A stretch of 27,127 nucleotides of DNA from Bog-159 sp049520215 (lineage in GTDB: Bacteria; Acidobacteriota; Terriglobia; Bryobacterales; Bryobacteraceae): the NCBI GenBank assembly GCA_049520215.1, contig JBEKPZ010000067.1:1-27127 (forward strand), in the 5' to 3' direction. Below, piece by piece: positions 1 to 8,346 of this stretch. Each line of letters begins with the position of its first letter. Position 1 is the stretch's first letter. Both the position numbers and the translations under genes were made by a program. The notes under the pieces are model-generated. The model was not told where the DNA came from and did no database searches. It saw only the letters and a list, made by a program, of their open reading frames with translations.

Positions 1-1337
1 TGCTCGGTAAGATCCCGTGTGAACATGCTGCGCACGATGCGGAAGTAATAGTAAATCGCCACGGCGACATAGAGCGTGCCAATCACCGCCAGCGTGTAAT
101 GGTGAGTCTCGATCAGCGATAGAAAGATGTAATACTTCCCAAGGAAGCCGGCCGTCGGCGGAATCCCGGCCAGCGACAGCAGGAACAGCAGCATCAGCAG
201 TGCATAGCCCGGGCTCTTCTGCATCAGACCCGCGATATCGTCCATATCTTCGCCGATAATGCCTTTGCGGCGCAGCGCCACCAGCACCAAAAAGGCGCCC
301 AGGTTCATGAACGTGTAGACCATCACGTAGACCGCGATACCCTTGATGCCCGTGGCATTCCCCGCAATCAGACCGAGCAGCATGTAACCGGCGTGTGAGA
401 TGGAACTGTAGGCCAGCAGCCGTTTGATGTTGCTCTGGTTAATGGCGGCCAGGTTGCCAACCGTCATGGTGGCGACGGCGATGAAGCTCAGGATGGGCTC
501 CCAGGCATCTCTCGCGGAGGCCAGCGGACCGAGGAACATGCGCAGCAGGAACGCTATGGATGCGGCCTTGGAGGCCACCGAAAGATAGGCTGTAACGGTA
601 GTCGGCGCGCCTTCGTAAGCGTCCGGGGCCCACATGTGAAACGGGACGGCCGAGATTTTGAATAGCAGGCCGACCGACGTGGTGGCCAGGGCCAGCAGGA
701 CCAGCGGATCGAAGGGCCCGCGCGCTTCCATGGCGGCGGCGATATCCGCCAGTTTGGTCGATCCGGAAATACCGTACATCACCGAGAAGCCGTAAGCCAG
801 GAAGCCGCTCGAAAATGCGCCCAGCAGCAGATACTTCATAGCCGCTTCGTTGGAGCGCTTGCTGGTGCGCAGGAAGCCCACCATCACATAGAAGGAGAGC
901 GCCATCAACTCCAGGCCGATGAAGAGAGTGACTAAGTCCGTGCCGGAGGCCAGGAAGAACATGCCGCACTGGGCGAACATCATCAGCGAGTAATACTCGG
1001 CGTGGTGTTCGCCTTCAATCTCCAGATACTTGTACGAGACAATCGCGACAATCACTGTGGCGGCGATGAAGATCCAATTGAAGAAGATGGAGAAACCATC
1101 CATGACGAGTGAGCCGTGGAAAGCTTCGCGCACACCGTTGGCCAAGTCCGCCTGCTGGTTCCACAGACCGTACCCGGCGAACCCTTCGCCGAGGATCAGA
1201 AAGAACAGCAGGTACTTGCGCTGCCGGGGATCGGGAAAAACCACGAAGTCGAACAGCAGGATGGCGCATCCGAACAAGGCCAGCATGACCGCTGGAACGA
1301 GGACAAAATGGTCGGCGCCGGTGTAGAACTGGTTCAT
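1..1337 (-). CDS. nuoN: NADH-quinone oxidoreductase subunit N (partial, C-terminus beyond the window)
   Basis: Antiporter-like membrane subunit of complex I; it forms part of the proton-pumping arm in the cytoplasmic membrane. I translated the frame from the ATG at 1337. It stays open to position 1 (445 codons) and has no stop in the window. Family hallmarks are visible: the TM5 glutamate (E143, in FIGLELMALSF), the pump lysine K227 followed by ISAVPFHMWAPDAYEGAP, and the IKRLLAYSSISHAGYMLLG segment. About 40-60 residues are probably missing compared with the usual family length. The start overlaps the nuoM stop as ATGA, so translation is probably coupled. It is the last gene of the nuo block seen here. 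Confidence 0.95.
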   Translation of the reverse strand, partial: MNQFYTGADHFVLVPAVMLALFGCAILLFDFVVFPDPRQRKYLLFFLILGEGFAGYGLWNQQADLANGVREAFHGSLVMDGFSIFFNWIFIAATVIVAIVSYKYLEIEGEHHAEYYSLMMFAQCGMFFLASGTDLVTLFIGLELMALSFYVMVGFLRTSKRSNEAAMKYLLLGAFSSGFLAYGFSVMYGISGSTKLADIAAAMEARGPFDPLVLLALATTSVGLLFKISAVPFHMWAPDAYEGAPTTVTAYLSVASKAASIAFLLRMFLGPLASARDAWEPILSFIAVATMTVGNLAAINQSNIKRLLAYSSISHAGYMLLGLIAGNATGIKGIAVYVMVYTFMNLGAFLVLVALRRKGIIGEDMDDIAGLMQKSPGYALLMLLFLLSLAGIPPTAGFLGKYYIFLSLIETHHYTLAVIGTLYVAVAIYYYFRIVRSMFTRDLTE

Positions 1338-2881
1338 TGGCCATTCACCCCCGTCGCCGGCCGCGTGCTCGCCTGCGCGCCGCCCTGATAATAACCCGGC
1401 TTTACACGCTCCACGATCTGCTGCACGGGCTTCTCCAGGATGTCGAAGTACGGCTTCGGATAAACGCCGATCCAGATAGACCATGCAATCAGCGGCAGAA
1501 ACACGACGATCTCGCGCAGGGAGAGATCGGGCAGATGCAGGTTCTTTGCGTTGGTGATCTGCCCCAGCATGGTGCGCTGGTAGAGCCACAACAGGTACGC
1601 CGCGCCAAAAATCACACCGGTGACCGCGAAGGCCGCCCACGCGCGATTCGCCTCGAACGCGCCTTGCAGAATCGTAAATTCGCCCACGAATCCGTTCAGC
1701 AGCGGCAGCCCGGCGGAGCTCAACATGGCAATGGCGAAGATCACGGCGTATTTCGGCATCACGTGCGCCAGGCCGCCGTACTCCGCGATCTCGCGCGTAT
1801 GCCGCCGCTCGTAGATCACCCCAATGATCAAGAAGAGCATGCCGGTGGAGATACCGTGATTGATCTGCTGCAGCACGCTGCCGGCCAAGCCATTGGGGTT
1901 CATGGCGAAGATACCCAGCGTGCAAAACCCCAAGTGACTCACCGAAGAGTAAGCCACCAGCTTCTTCCAATCCTTCTGCATCAGGCTGACCAGCGCGCCA
2001 TAGATAATGCCGATAATCGAGAGCACCGCCAGGATCTGCACGATGGTCTGGTCCACCGAAGCCTTCGGCAGCAGCGGCAGCGAGAAGCGGATGAAGCCAT
2101 AAGTTCCCATCTTCAGCAGCACGCTGGCCAGGATGACCGAACCCGCGGTGGGCGCCTCCACGTGCGCGTCGGGCAGCCATGTGTGGAACGGGAACATCGG
2201 CACCTTGATGGCGAAGCCCAGGAAGAAGGCCCAGAACACCCACTGCTGCAACCCGAGCGGCAGGCTCAGCTTCATCAACTCGGAGATTTCAAAAGTGTAC
2301 TTGCCGAACTGGTTGGCGTACTGGAAGTACAGCGTCAGGATACCCAGCAGCATCAGCACCGAGCCGGCCAGCGTGTAGAGGAAAAACTTGATGGCCGCGT
2401 ACAGCTTGCGCGGTCCGCCCCACACGGCGATGATGAAGTACATGGGCACCAGCACCAGTTCCCAGAACACGTAGAAGAGGAAGAAATCGAGCGACATGAA
2501 TACGCCCAGCATGCCCACTTGCAGCAGCAGAAACATGCAGTAGTATTCTTTGAGCCGGTCCTGCACGGCGTTCCACGAGGAGAGGATGGCGATGAAGCCT
2601 ATGACCGTGGTCAGCATGATCAGCAGCAGGCTGATGCCGTCGATGCCGATCAGATACTGCGCGCCCAGGCTGGGTATCCAGTTGGCGCGCTCCACGAACT
2701 GAAAGCCGGAAACGCCTTTGTCGAAGCGCGAAACCAGCGGCAGCGAAATCAGGAAACCGGCGAAGCTGGCCAGGTTCGCCCAGACCTTGATCAGTTCTTT
2801 CTGGCGCGACGGAATGAACAGCAGGACCAACAGTCCCGCCAGCGGCGTGAACAGCACCAGACTGAGTAAGTGGTCGTTCAT
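1334..2881 (-). CDS. nuoM: NADH-quinone oxidoreductase subunit M
   Basis: Second antiporter-like proton-pumping subunit of complex I, 515 aa, close to the usual length. It is a multi-pass membrane protein throughout. Diagnostic segments are the conserved TM5 glutamate (about E141, in FWELVLVPMYF), the K-containing stretch KVPMFPFHTWLPDAHVEAP, the following VLLKMGTYG and the KLVAYSSVSHLGFCTLG motif. The ATG at 2881 shares its first base with the last base of the nuoL TAA (TAATG), and its own stop overlaps nuoN. Both junctions indicate tight translational coupling. The C-terminus ends in a short hydrophilic tail. Nothing else unusual. Confidence 0.97.
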   Translation of the reverse strand: MNDHLLSLVLFTPLAGLLVLLFIPSRQKELIKVWANLASFAGFLISLPLVSRFDKGVSGFQFVERANWIPSLGAQYLIGIDGISLLLIMLTTVIGFIAILSSWNAVQDRLKEYYCMFLLLQVGMLGVFMSLDFFLFYVFWELVLVPMYFIIAVWGGPRKLYAAIKFFLYTLAGSVLMLLGILTLYFQYANQFGKYTFEISELMKLSLPLGLQQWVFWAFFLGFAIKVPMFPFHTWLPDAHVEAPTAGSVILASVLLKMGTYGFIRFSLPLLPKASVDQTIVQILAVLSIIGIIYGALVSLMQKDWKKLVAYSSVSHLGFCTLGIFAMNPNGLAGSVLQQINHGISTGMLFLIIGVIYERRHTREIAEYGGLAHVMPKYAVIFAIAMLSSAGLPLLNGFVGEFTILQGAFEANRAWAAFAVTGVIFGAAYLLWLYQRTMLGQITNAKNLHLPDLSLREIVVFLPLIAWSIWIGVYPKPYFDILEKPVQQIVERVKPGYYQGGAQASTRPATGVNGQ

Positions 2882-5079
2882 TATTTACCCGCCAGATAGT
2901 AACCAAAGAAGACCAGCACGCCCACCACGACGAACAGGGCGTAGGCCTGCACGCGCCCGGTTTGCAGGATACATACCGGATAGGACAGCAGCTTCACCGT
3001 GAAGGAACCCAGGCGCACCGCGCCATCCACGATCCAGGTATCCCACCACATCGAGACACGCGAGGAAAAGCGCGTCAGCCATCCCGCGCCGTTCACCGCG
3101 CCATCCACCACGTTGCGATCAAATGCGCCCAACGCCTCGCCGCCGCCTTTGCCCAGACCGTTGACGAACAGGAAATCGTAGATCTCGTCCACGTAATACT
3201 TGTTGTAAAGCAGCCCGTGCAGCGGCTTGAGCGACTTTTCGAGCGTATTGGGAACCTCGGGACGCGTGCAATAGAAGTAGCGGGCCACTACGATCCCAAT
3301 GATGGCCACGGCCACCGAAACCCCCATCAGAATCCATTCGGTGGAGGCGTCATGCGCGCCTTGTTTGGCCGCTTCGATGGCCGCCGAGGCAAAGGCTGGC
3401 TCCAGCCAGTGCTCGAACCCGTGGAAGCGCTCCGATAGGAGGCTCCACGCGTTCGGAACGCCCAGCCAGCCGGCAAATACACCGCCCACAGCCAGCAGAA
3501 CCAGCGGAACCGTCATCGTAGGCGGCGACTCATGAATGTGGGCAGCTACGTCCGGCGCCACATGCGACTTGCCATAGAACGTCATGTTCATCAGGCGCCA
3601 CATATAGAAAGCGGTTAGACCGGCGGTTGCCAGGCCGACGAACCACAGAGCCTTAGACCCCGCGGGAGAGCTGTACGTCTGCCAGAGGATTTCGTCTTTT
3701 GAGAAGAAGCCCGCGAAGCCGGGGATGCCGGCAATGGCCACCGATCCGACCCACATAGTCCAGTGCGTGATCGGAATCTTGTCCTTCAGGCCGCCCATAC
3801 GGCGCATGTCCTGCTCGCCGCCCATGGCGTGAATCACGGAACCGGAACACAAGAAGAGCAGGGCTTTAAAAAATGCGTGCGTAAATAAATGGAAGATGGC
3901 AACCCAATAAGCGCCCACGCCCAGCGCCAGAAACATATAGCCGAGCTGACTCACCGTGGAATACGCCAGCACGCGCTTGATATCGTTCTGCACCAGCCCA
4001 ATGGTGGCTGCGAAGATCGCCGTGAACGCGCCTATCCCCGCGACAATATTAAGAGTATGCGGCGTCAGTTGGAACAGCGCTGCCGACCGCGCCACCATGT
4101 ACACGCCGGCGGTCACCATGGTCGCGGCATGGATCAGGGCGGACACCGGCGTGGGACCTTCCATAGCATCCGGCAGCCAGACATACAGCGGGAATTGCGC
4201 GGACTTGCCCGTTGCGCCGATGAAGAACAGCAGCGCCATGGCGCTGAGCACGCCGAAGCCAACCGTCTCCGCGTGGAACTGCCCGCCGCGCAGCAATTCG
4301 TTCACTTTCAGAAAACGAACCGTGCCCAGCACGCTGAACATCAGCAGCATGCCCAGGATAAATCCCGCGTCGCCCACCCGGTTCACGATAAACGCCTTCT
4401 TACCGGCGTCGGCCGCCGACTTCTTCTGGAAGTAGAACCCGATCAACAGGTAGCTGCACAACCCCACGCCTTCCCACCCCACGAAAAGCAGCGTGTAATT
4501 GTTGGCCAGCACCAGCATCAGCATGAAGAAGATGAACAGGTTCAGGTAGCCGAAGAACCGGTAATAGCCGTTGTCGTGGGCCATGTAGCCGACGGAATAA
4601 ACGTGGATCAGGAAGCCGATGCCGGTGACCACCAGGATCATCACCGCGCTGAGCGGGTCGAGCAGAAAGCCCCAATCGGCGCTGAACGTGGCCAGGCGGC
4701 CATCCGCCATGTGGAACGGCAGCCCCGCCAGCCAGGTGAATTGGATCACTTCATGCACCCTCACCGTCTGCTGCGCCAACTGCCAGACCGCGCCCGCGGA
4801 AAGCAGGAACGAGATCAGCACCATGCCTGGACAGAGCAGGCTGACCAGCACCTTCAGGGGCGAGCCGTGATGGTGATGGTGATGGCTTCCGTGCTCGTGG
4901 GAATGCGAGTGTCCATGATCGTGATGATGATCATGCTCGTCGTGGGTGTGCTCCACGCCCGGCGCCACCGCAACCTCGGACGCGGGCTGCGGGTCGAGCA
5001 ACCTCCCGAACAGCAGCATGAGCAGCGCGCCCGACAGCGGGAATAGCGGGATGAGCCAAATCAGGTCGAGGAAATTCAA
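2881..5079 (-). CDS. nuoL: NADH-quinone oxidoreductase subunit L with a histidine-rich loop
   Basis: Distal antiporter-like proton-pumping subunit of complex I, 732 aa, which is longer than the usual roughly 610-650. Core signatures include FVGWEGVGLCSYLLIGFY, the KSAQFPLYVWLPDAMEGPTP stretch and the long C-terminal lateral-helix region ending in a final membrane segment. Between TM1 and TM2 lies a loop in which 17 of 28 residues (44-71) are histidine, with D/E/G/S between them. In the known topology of this subunit that loop should face the cytoplasm (inference). The start is a TTG at 5079 preceded by GGGAG with 7 nt spacing; there is no upstream ATG in frame before the nuoK stop at 5096. 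Confidence 0.95.
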   Translation of the reverse strand: MNFLDLIWLIPLFPLSGALLMLLFGRLLDPQPASEVAVAPGVEHTHDEHDHHHDHGHSHSHEHGSHHHHHHGSPLKVLVSLLCPGMVLISFLLSAGAVWQLAQQTVRVHEVIQFTWLAGLPFHMADGRLATFSADWGFLLDPLSAVMILVVTGIGFLIHVYSVGYMAHDNGYYRFFGYLNLFIFFMLMLVLANNYTLLFVGWEGVGLCSYLLIGFYFQKKSAADAGKKAFIVNRVGDAGFILGMLLMFSVLGTVRFLKVNELLRGGQFHAETVGFGVLSAMALLFFIGATGKSAQFPLYVWLPDAMEGPTPVSALIHAATMVTAGVYMVARSAALFQLTPHTLNIVAGIGAFTAIFAATIGLVQNDIKRVLAYSTVSQLGYMFLALGVGAYWVAIFHLFTHAFFKALLFLCSGSVIHAMGGEQDMRRMGGLKDKIPITHWTMWVGSVAIAGIPGFAGFFSKDEILWQTYSSPAGSKALWFVGLATAGLTAFYMWRLMNMTFYGKSHVAPDVAAHIHESPPTMTVPLVLLAVGGVFAGWLGVPNAWSLLSERFHGFEHWLEPAFASAAIEAAKQGAHDASTEWILMGVSVAVAIIGIVVARYFYCTRPEVPNTLEKSLKPLHGLLYNKYYVDEIYDFLFVNGLGKGGGEALGAFDRNVVDGAVNGAGWLTRFSSRVSMWWDTWIVDGAVRLGSFTVKLLSYPVCILQTGRVQAYALFVVVGVLVFFGYYLAGK

Positions 5080-5095
5080 ACAGTATCTCCCTGCC

Positions 5096-5410
5096 CTACC
5101 ATTTCAGTAAGTCCACCTCGTCGGCCAGCACCGTCTCTTTATTGCGGAACAATGCGATCAGGATGCCCAGCCCCACGGCCGCTTCGGCCACCGCGTCGGC
5201 GATCACGAAGATTGCGAACACCTGCCCGTTCAGATTGCTCCAGTGGTGCGAGAATGCCACCAGGTTGATATTCACCGCGTTCAGGATCAGCTCGATGGAC
5301 ATCAGAATCACGACGATGTTCCGCCGGGTCAGTACGCCGACCGTCCCGATCAGCAGAAGGGCGGCGCTCAAGGCGATGTAATGCGCGGTGGTAATCGGGT
5401 ACACGTTCAA
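5096..5410 (-). CDS. nuoK: NADH-quinone oxidoreductase subunit K
   Basis: Small three-helix membrane subunit of complex I, 104 aa, the typical size. Conserved membrane glutamates are present: E40 in MSIELILNAVNIN and E76 in ADAVAEAAVGLGI. I chose the TTG at 5410, which overlaps the nuoJ stop as TTGA and gives the canonical short protein. The same frame is open further upstream to 5650, but that region overlaps nuoJ and has no NuoK-like sequence. A GTG two codons downstream is an alternative start. nuoL follows 16 nt later. Confidence 0.93.
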   Translation of the reverse strand: MNVYPITTAHYIALSAALLLIGTVGVLTRRNIVVILMSIELILNAVNINLVAFSHHWSNLNGQVFAIFVIADAVAEAAVGLGILIALFRNKETVLADEVDLLKW

Positions 5411-5934
5411 ATCCTCTTCTTGGCCATCACCACCGACCCCACTACTGCCACCAGCAGCAGGATCGAAGCGATCTCGAACGGCAGCAGATACTCTTGAAAT
5501 AATACGTCGGCCAATTGCTCGGTATTTCCCAAGGCGGAGGCCGCGGGCAGGATGCCGGGCTGTGCAATCAGGAATGGGGCGCCGTCCTTCCCCAGGAACC
5601 AGAACACCTGCACGCCCACCAGCACGACGCAGACCAGCGCGATGATCCATTGCCCGTTGAACTGCTTTTCCTTGGCTGCCAGATCCAGATTCACCAACAT
5701 GATCACGAACAGGAACAGCACCATGATGCCGCCAATGTACAGCACGATCTGTACGGCGAACAGGAATTCCGCCTGCTGCAACAGGTACAAGCCCGCCACC
5801 CCCATCAGCGAAACGATCAGGGACATGGCGCAGTGAACGGCGTTCTTGCGGGTAATCGTGAAAATGGCGCCAGCCAACACCATGACGGCGAAGATGTAAA
5901 AGGAGATGGCCTGGGTGAGCTCTGGGGTCAGCAT
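5407..5934 (-). CDS. nuoJ: NADH-quinone oxidoreductase subunit J
   Basis: Five-helix membrane subunit of complex I, 175 aa from the ATG at 5934. Typical sequence is seen around residues 20-75: early helices, then the QIVLYIGGIMVLFLFVIML segment that carries the conserved pi-bulge helix of this family. The frame is open upstream to 6201, but that part is only a shadow of nuoI. The chosen start overlaps the last 7 nt of nuoI, as expected in this cluster. The stop TGA overlaps the nuoK TTG start. Confidence 0.93.
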   Translation of the reverse strand: MLTPELTQAISFYIFAVMVLAGAIFTITRKNAVHCAMSLIVSLMGVAGLYLLQQAEFLFAVQIVLYIGGIMVLFLFVIMLVNLDLAAKEKQFNGQWIIALVCVVLVGVQVFWFLGKDGAPFLIAQPGILPAASALGNTEQLADVLFQEYLLPFEIASILLLVAVVGSVVMAKKRI

Positions 5935-6386
5935 TTGTATTGGGTCGGCTTGGGACCTTCTTCGAGCATCTGGCGATCCCAGATGGCGCCTTCGCGGGTG
6001 TAGCTGGCCAGTTCGAAATCCTGCGTCAGCTCGAGCGCGTCCACAGGGCAGGCGTCTTCGCACAGCCCGCAGAACATGCAGCGGGATGTGTCGTAGATGA
6101 AGGTGGTCAGCTCTTTGCGCTTGGTCTGCTCGTTGCGCTGGCTGGTGACCACGATGAGGTTTTCCGGGCAGGCCAGCGCGCACAGGTTGCAGGAGATGCA
6201 CAGCGTCTCGCCATTATCCGGGTTGATGTTGAGCCGCGGAGCGCCGCGATAGCGCTCGCCGACTTTAGGCCGCTCGGCCGGATACTGCTCCGTATAGATA
6301 CGCTTGGGGTCCTGGTTGCGAAAGGTCACCCAGAGACCCTGGAATAGATCCACCAGAAAGACCTTCCGAAAAAGATTCACAATCAT
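5928..6386 (-). CDS. nuoI: NADH-quinone oxidoreductase subunit I (2x 4Fe-4S)
   Basis: Peripheral-arm iron-sulfur subunit that carries electrons towards the quinone site. It is 152 aa and has two ferredoxin-type motifs: C63/C66/C69/C73 (CISCNLCALACP) and C103/C106/C109/C113 (CMFCGLCEDACP). These would ligate clusters N6a and N6b. The start ATG at 6386 is preceded by a strong GAGGGGG ribosome-binding sequence. The frame extends upstream to 6467, but that extension translates the G-rich spacer and is rejected. nuoD precedes it directly, whereas in the usual order nuoE-H would stand between them. Confidence 0.95.
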   Translation of the reverse strand: MIVNLFRKVFLVDLFQGLWVTFRNQDPKRIYTEQYPAERPKVGERYRGAPRLNINPDNGETLCISCNLCALACPENLIVVTSQRNEQTKRKELTTFIYDTSRCMFCGLCEDACPVDALELTQDFELASYTREGAIWDRQMLEEGPKPTQYKC

Positions 6387-6390
6387 GATC

Positions 6391-6422
6391 GCCCCCTCGC
6401 CCGCTCGCCCCTTCGCCCGCTC
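6391..6422. repeat. 16-bp tandem duplication in the nuoD-nuoI spacer
   Basis: On the plus strand GCCCCCTCGCCCGCTC (6391-6406) is followed at once by GCCCCTTCGCCCGCTC (6407-6422), 15 of 16 identical. On the coding strand it is a purine/G-rich leader that supplies the ribosome-binding sequence of nuoI. It fills almost the whole 40-nt spacer between nuoD and nuoI. Confidence 0.8.
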
Positions 6423-6426
6423 GCGT

Positions 6427-7539
6427 TCACCGGTCCACCTCGCCGAGCACGATATCCAGAGTACCAATAATCGCGACCACGTCGGCCACCAGACCGCCGC
6501 GCACCATGCAGTCCAGCGCCTGCAAATTCACGAACGAGGGCGGCCGCACGCGCATGCGATACGGCTGCGTCGAATTATCGCTCACGATGAAATAGCCGAG
6601 CTCGCCCTTGGGCGCTTCGATCGACACATAAACCTCGCCCACCGGCGGCTTCACCACCTTGGGTACCTTGCCCATGATGGGTCCGCTGGGGATGCGATCC
6701 ACCGCCTGCCGGATGATGCGCGTGGCCTGCCGCATCTCCTCCATGCGCACCGTGTACCGGTCGTAGGTGTCGCCGTTCTCGCCGATGGGGATGTCGAATT
6801 CGTACTGCTCGTAGCCGGAATATGGCTGCGCCTTGCGCAGATCCCACTGGACGCCGGCGGCGCGCAACACCGGCCCCGTGACGCCGTATTCCTTACACTC
6901 CTCGGCCGAGAGAACTCCCACGCCCTTCAGCCGGCCCATCCAAATGCGGTTGTTGGTCAGCAGTTCCTCATATTCATCGACCTTGGGGATGAACCAGTCG
7001 CAGAACTTCTTGACCTCCTCCTCGAATCCGTCGTAGGTTTCGTACTGCAGTCCGCCGATGCGGAACGCGTGCGTGGTCAGGCGGGCGCCGCAGTAGTTCT
7101 CGAAAATCTTCAGCACTTCCTCGCGCTCGCGCAGGCAGTAGAACACCGGCGTGATGGCGCCGATATCGAGGGCATGCGTGCCCAGCCACAGCAGGTGGCT
7201 GGCGATGCGGTTCAGTTCGGTGAGGATCACGCGCACGGCCTGCGCGCGCGGCGGCGCTTCGATGTTGAGCAGTTTTTCGACCGCCAGGCAGTAGCCCAAC
7301 CCGTTGGAGACCGAGGCCACGTAATCCATGCGGTCCACGTAAGGCGCGAACTGCTGGTAGGTGCGGTTTTCGCCGATCTTCTCCACGCCGCGGTGCAGAT
7401 AACCGATCACGCACTCGGTGCCGTTCACCTTCTCGCCATCGAGCTTCAGGATCACGCGCAGCACGCCGTGCGTGGACGGGTGCTGCGGACCCATGTTGAT
7501 GACTAACTCGGTCGCGTCTAGAAAGGTGGCTTCCGGCAT
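6427..7539 (-). CDS. nuoD: NADH-quinone oxidoreductase subunit D (49 kDa)
   Basis: Quinone-binding peripheral-arm subunit of complex I, related to the large subunit of NiFe hydrogenases. It is 370 aa, slightly short but complete. Family signatures are present in order: GPQHPSTHGVLR near the N-terminus, IGYLHRGVEKIGE, the DRMDY motif, ELNRIASHLLWLGTH, the GENGDTYDRY region and the C-terminal APKGELGYF followed by RPPSF. It is a separate gene from nuoC, not a NuoCD fusion. The spacing from the nuoC stop is 6 nt. Confidence 0.96.
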   Translation of the reverse strand: MPEATFLDATELVINMGPQHPSTHGVLRVILKLDGEKVNGTECVIGYLHRGVEKIGENRTYQQFAPYVDRMDYVASVSNGLGYCLAVEKLLNIEAPPRAQAVRVILTELNRIASHLLWLGTHALDIGAITPVFYCLREREEVLKIFENYCGARLTTHAFRIGGLQYETYDGFEEEVKKFCDWFIPKVDEYEELLTNNRIWMGRLKGVGVLSAEECKEYGVTGPVLRAAGVQWDLRKAQPYSGYEQYEFDIPIGENGDTYDRYTVRMEEMRQATRIIRQAVDRIPSGPIMGKVPKVVKPPVGEVYVSIEAPKGELGYFIVSDNSTQPYRMRVRPPSFVNLQALDCMVRGGLVADVVAIIGTLDIVLGEVDR

Positions 7540-7545
7540 AGAGGG

Positions 7546-8211
7546 TTATTGCCCGCTTTCGATGCCCAGGTTCTCCCGCACCCAACCGTCGTCCTGCTGC
7601 AATATTCCGTAGTCCTTGCGCAGCGGGTAGCCCTGCCATTCCTCGGGTAGCAGGATGCGGCGCATGTTGGGGTGGCCAGCGAACTGGATGCCGAACATGT
7701 CGAACACTTCGCGTTCCAGCCAATTGGCCGTCAGATGCACGGTGACGGCGGTGGCCGGAGTGTAGCCATCCGGGATCATGGTCTTCACACGGATGCGCTC
7801 GTTGCGCGCGAAGCTATATAAAATGTAGACCAGGTCGAAGCGGTCGGCTCGCTTGGGGTAATCGACGGCCGTCACATCCACCAGGTAATCGAAATCCAAC
7901 TCCAGCTTGAGGGTGTCCAGGATAGCGATGACGGCATCCGGTTTGGCCACCAGGAAGTTCTGCCCCAGGTAGGTCGAGAATTCCGTGATGTCGCCGCCGA
8001 AATGCTCTTTCAGGAGTTCGGTGATATCGCTCTCCCATGGCGTAGTGACCATGACGGCGGGGGGTTTGGGAGGCGCGGCATGGGCTGGCGCGGCAGGCTT
8101 TGGGACAGCTGGTTTCGGCGCCGGAGGGGCCGGCTTTTCCATCGGGCCTGCGGCCTCGCCCCCGGAGGGAGGAGGCGCCGGAGAGCCCTCGGGCTTTTGC
8201 TCGTCAGCCAT
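7546..8211 (-). CDS. nuoC: NADH-quinone oxidoreductase subunit C (30 kDa) with Pro/Ala-rich N-terminus
   Basis: Peripheral-arm subunit that packs against NuoD. It is 221 aa from the ATG at 8211, which has a good AGGA ribosome-binding site 7 nt upstream. An in-frame ATG at 8244 is less likely because it lies upstream of that site. The 30-kDa signature is clear near residues 165-200 (EREVFDMFGIQFAGHP, RRILLPEEW, YPLRKDY). Residues about 8-52 are a low-complexity Pro/Ala/Lys segment not typical of NuoC. It is the first gene of the cluster here, because the divergent VWFA gene lies immediately upstream and nuoA/nuoB are missing. Confidence 0.94.
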   Translation of the reverse strand: MADEQKPEGSPAPPPSGGEAAGPMEKPAPPAPKPAVPKPAAPAHAAPPKPPAVMVTTPWESDITELLKEHFGGDITEFSTYLGQNFLVAKPDAVIAILDTLKLELDFDYLVDVTAVDYPKRADRFDLVYILYSFARNERIRVKTMIPDGYTPATAVTVHLTANWLEREVFDMFGIQFAGHPNMRRILLPEEWQGYPLRKDYGILQQDDGWVRENLGIESGQ

Positions 8212-8234
8212 TTGATTTCCTGCGAAGATCACTA

Positions 8235-8264
8235 CACATATCACCTGCCCCTAGGGAGTGTCAA
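8235..8264 (-). promoter_or_regulatory. Candidate sigma70-type promoter of the nuo cluster
   Basis: Reading on the minus strand, a perfect TTGACA (8264-8259) is followed after 18 nt by TATGTG (8240-8235), which has a TG extended -10 just before it. Transcription would start near 8228 and leave a leader of about 17 nt that contains the nuoC ribosome-binding site. The -10 match is only moderate. Confidence 0.5.
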
Positions 8265-8303
8265 TCGCGGGTGGGCGACAACGCTTCGAAGGAGCGCGTG
8301 TTC

Positions 8304-8331
8304 TTAACAGCGGCCCGCCAGGGATTAGAAT
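8304..8331 (+). promoter_or_regulatory. Candidate promoter of the VWFA-related gene
   Basis: TTAACA (8304-8309) and TAGAAT (8326-8331) are spaced by 16 nt, each 5 of 6 to consensus. The predicted start, near 8338, would fall inside the AGGAGG at 8334-8339, so the leader would be very short. Confidence 0.5.
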
Positions 8332-8346
8332 GAAGGAGGCAAAGCC

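Noticed and set aside
1337..2869. Long plus-strand open frame of about 510 codons opposite nuoM
   Set aside because: It is the antisense shadow of nuoM: low-complexity His/Gln/Arg-rich product, no family signature. The same holds for the plus-strand frame 3889-5046 opposite nuoL and 6304-7506 opposite nuoD.
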